From Erysipelotrichaceae bacterium (GTDB lineage Bacteria; Bacillota_I; Bacilli_A; Erysipelotrichales; Erysipelotrichaceae), in NCBI GenBank assembly GCA_027449005.1, contig DAIDML010000013.1, forward strand, positions 1-7,022: a stretch of DNA of 7,022 nucleotides, written 5' to 3'. The notes below the pieces were generated by a model, which saw nothing but the letters and a program-made list of their open reading frames with translations, had not been told where the DNA came from and made no database searches. The position numbers and the translations under genes are program-made. Positions 5,139 through 7,022 of this stretch are shown one piece after another (the stretch's first letter is position 1; the number at the start of each line of letters is the position of its first letter).

Positions 5139-6915
5139 AATGGGTGGTCCTATTTCAGCAGCCATTGATAAACCAAAAGACGCTTCTAAGACCTTGCGTC
5201 GATTGATTTCATTCATGAGTCATGTGAAAGGGTGGTTGCTACTAGCACTTGCCTTATCACTTATTTCATCATTGGCTCAATTGGCTGGACCATATTTGAT
5301 TGGTTTAATCTTTGATATTCTTGATTCTTCTTCTACAACTAAACTTGCGGAAGTGGCTCAGATACTGATTTGGCTCATTGGCTTTTATGTGTTAAGTGTG
5401 TTCTTACAATATTCAATATCGATTCTAATGATTATGATTGCTCAAAAGGTCATTGTAAGAATGAGAGCAGCTGTGTTTGAAAAGTTCACGACACTTTCAA
5501 TATCCTATTTTGATCGATATCAGATTGGCGACATGTTATCACGGATATCATATGATATCGATACCATCAATACTTCATTGTCTGCTGATGTGGTTGTGCT
5601 TTTTTCATCCTTTGTGACTGTCATTAGTGCATTTGTGATTATGGCAGGAATTTCGCTACCTTTACTGAGTGTTTTCATCATTACCTTACCTCTCTCAATC
5701 TTCACAACTCGTAAACTCGCCCGTTTAACTCGTCCTTTGTTTAGGAAACGTAGTGCAAAGTTAGGTGATATGAATGGTTACATTGAGGAAACCATCAGTG
5801 GATTAAAAACAATCAAAGCCTATGCTGTGGAGCCAAACTTTATCCAAGGTTTTGATGAGAAAAACTACGAGGCTTCCATGGCTTATTATGAAGCTGACTA
5901 TTGGGGGAGCATTTCTGGTCCTGCCATCAACTTCATTAACAACATCTCTTTAACCCTCATTTCTTTAGTGGGTTCTCTTCTATACTTGTTTCAAATCATC
6001 AGTATTGGAAATATTTCTTCTTTTATTCTTTATTCACGTCGCTTTTCAGCTCCAATCACTGAAGCAAGCAATATGGTTGCGGAACTTCAATCCACACTAG
6101 CTGCAGCTGAGAGAGTATTCAAAGTGTTAGATGAAGAAGGAGAAGTTGAAACAGGAACTGCACAACTTCCAACACAGCTTAAAGGAGAAGTTGTGTTTGA
6201 TCATGTTCACTTTGAATACATCGCCAATCAGCCTATTATTAAGGATGTCTCTCTCACTATTCCTGCAAAAAGCATGGTGGCTATTGTTGGTCCAACGGGT
6301 GGAGGGAAAACAACGCTTGTGAGTCTGCTTATGCGCTTTTATGATCCAAAATCTGGAGAAATTCGTTTGGATGGAATACCACTCTCTTCATGTACGCGTT
6401 CAAGTGTGAGAGAAGCTTTTGCGATGGTTCTTCAAGACAGTTGGTTGTTTGAGGGGACAATCAAAGAGAATTTAACGTATGGTTCAACACATGTCAGTGA
6501 TGAACGACTTTGGGAGGTCATAGAGAAAGTGTCTCTAACCCATTTTGTGAAATCATCCCAAGATGGATTGAATACGATGATTTATGATGATGGTTCAAAC
6601 CTATCCAAGGGTCAAAAACAATTAATTACGATTGCTCGTGCAATGTTGCTTGATCGTCCACTGGTTATACTTGATGAAGCAACATCCAATGTCGATACCA
6701 TGACTGAAAAAATGATTGCTTCAGCGTTAAAAGAGTTAACCTCAAACAAAACATGCTTTATTATTGCCCACCGTTTAAGTACAATAGTATCCAGTGATAT
6801 GATTGTGGTTGTAGAACAAGGTGAAGTGGTTGAAGTGGGAACACATCAACAACTTATGAACCAGGGGCAAGCCTACCATCGATTGTATAACGCACAATTC
6901 AATGAAGGAATTTAG
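5131..6915 (+). CDS. Heterodimeric ABC exporter, catalytic subunit (BmrD/LmrD/TM288-like)
   Basis: This 594-residue half-transporter is the partner of the upstream subunit. A 25-30 residue N-terminal tail precedes the membrane domain (helices roughly 34-60, 76-103, 153-173, 176-192, 267-290 and 294-302). The nucleotide-binding domain starts near 353. Motifs are Walker A GPTGGGKTT (387-395), Q-loop Gln435, Walker B LVILDE with catalytic Glu516, D-loop SNVD (519-522) and switch His547 (IIAHRLST), all canonical. The signature is LSKGQ (491-495), with lysine in place of the second glycine, so it would serve the degenerate site. The two chains together therefore give one consensus and one degenerate ATP site, as in known asymmetric exporters. 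The start has a textbook AGGAGG at 5117-5122, 8 bases from the ATG, and overlaps the previous gene's stop (ATGAGTAG). Confidence 0.93.
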   Translation: MSRMGGPISAAIDKPKDASKTLRRLISFMSHVKGWLLLALALSLISSLAQLAGPYLIGLIFDILDSSSTTKLAEVAQILIWLIGFYVLSVFLQYSISILMIMIAQKVIVRMRAAVFEKFTTLSISYFDRYQIGDMLSRISYDIDTINTSLSADVVVLFSSFVTVISAFVIMAGISLPLLSVFIITLPLSIFTTRKLARLTRPLFRKRSAKLGDMNGYIEETISGLKTIKAYAVEPNFIQGFDEKNYEASMAYYEADYWGSISGPAINFINNISLTLISLVGSLLYLFQIISIGNISSFILYSRRFSAPITEASNMVAELQSTLAAAERVFKVLDEEGEVETGTAQLPTQLKGEVVFDHVHFEYIANQPIIKDVSLTIPAKSMVAIVGPTGGGKTTLVSLLMRFYDPKSGEIRLDGIPLSSCTRSSVREAFAMVLQDSWLFEGTIKENLTYGSTHVSDERLWEVIEKVSLTHFVKSSQDGLNTMIYDDGSNLSKGQKQLITIARAMLLDRPLVILDEATSNVDTMTEKMIASALKELTSNKTCFIIAHRLSTIVSSDMIVVVEQGEVVEVGTHQQLMNQGQAYHRLYNAQFNEGI

Positions 6916-6917
6916 TC

Positions 6918-7022
6918 ATGACCCTTATTCTGTTTAAACAGTTGATCATCATGTTCGCCATGCTTGCGTTAGGAGCATGGATGAAACGATCCAAAATGAT
7001 GAGTGAGACAACAATTAAGGAA
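6918..7022 (+). CDS. AEC-family permease, N-terminus only (runs off right edge)
   Basis: The 35 codons in the window read MTLILFKQLIIMFAMLALGA then a WMKRSKMMSETTIKE continuation. This fits the start of auxin-efflux-carrier (AEC) family transporters: a first membrane helix after a short QLxIMF motif, ending in a basic turn and an ISxxxIKxLS-type segment. Members export or import organic acids such as malate, or other small anions, across the cytoplasmic membrane. The ATG is 2 bases after the ABC subunit's stop, with AAGGA at 6905-6909, so it is almost certainly part of the same transcript. The identification rests on a short stretch, and the rest of the gene is outside the window. Confidence 0.6.
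   Translation, partial: MTLILFKQLIIMFAMLALGAWMKRSKMMSETTIKE

Noticed and set aside
3458..6322. Short open frames within the ABC genes (minus strand at 3458-3679, 4681-4863 and 5520-5705; plus strand at 6131-6322)
   Set aside because: All lie inside clearly coding exporter genes, have no family resemblance, and arise from the coding pattern of the main frame.
1..7022. CRISPR array, tRNA, rRNA, insertion sequence or TGA-as-Trp code
   Set aside because: I saw no spaced direct repeats, cloverleaf-type sequence, transposase frame or terminal repeats of an IS. The genes are open with TGA read as stop.

Overview
The window looks like chromosomal DNA of a low-GC Gram-positive bacterium (Bacillota, possibly an Erysipelotrichia-type lineage). 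This rests on the AT-rich composition, strong GGAGG-type ribosome binding sites, extended -10 promoters, compact rho-independent terminators and the kinds of genes present. The genes stay open under the standard bacterial code with TGG tryptophans, so a mycoplasma-type code is not indicated. The taxonomic guess is an inference from style, not from a marker gene.

Left part (1-2018). Bases 1-219 are a reverse-strand, gap-free copy (about 83% identical, by my own alignment) of bases 536-754, which lie inside the 528-codon gene at 432-2018. That gene encodes a RecQ-family-like protein whose helicase motifs are largely lost. At about 207-220 the antisense copy joins the last ~55 codons of an RND-type efflux permease, which end in a terminator. 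A good promoter follows, so close to the start codon that the mRNA may be leaderless. The inverted homologous arms therefore flank a 316-base segment that carries the promoter and the first 35 codons of the RecQ-like gene. This could be a recombination-derived or invertible arrangement, or a chimeric assembly join.

Middle part (2019-2937). Two small transcription units have no recognised function: a 156-residue soluble protein with its own extended -10 promoter, and a 35-residue single-span membrane peptide with its own promoter, a roughly 100-base leader and a very strong terminator.

Right part (2938-7022). This is one apparent operon. A promoter with a palindrome over its predicted start drives a MarR-family repressor. 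It is followed by two overlapping half-transporter genes that form an asymmetric heterodimeric ABC exporter (BmrCD/LmrCD/TM287-288 type). After 2 bases comes the start of an AEC-family permease that runs off the window. The likely logic is autoregulated, ligand-induced efflux: the MarR protein represses its own promoter until a substrate releases it, and exporter and permease are then made together.
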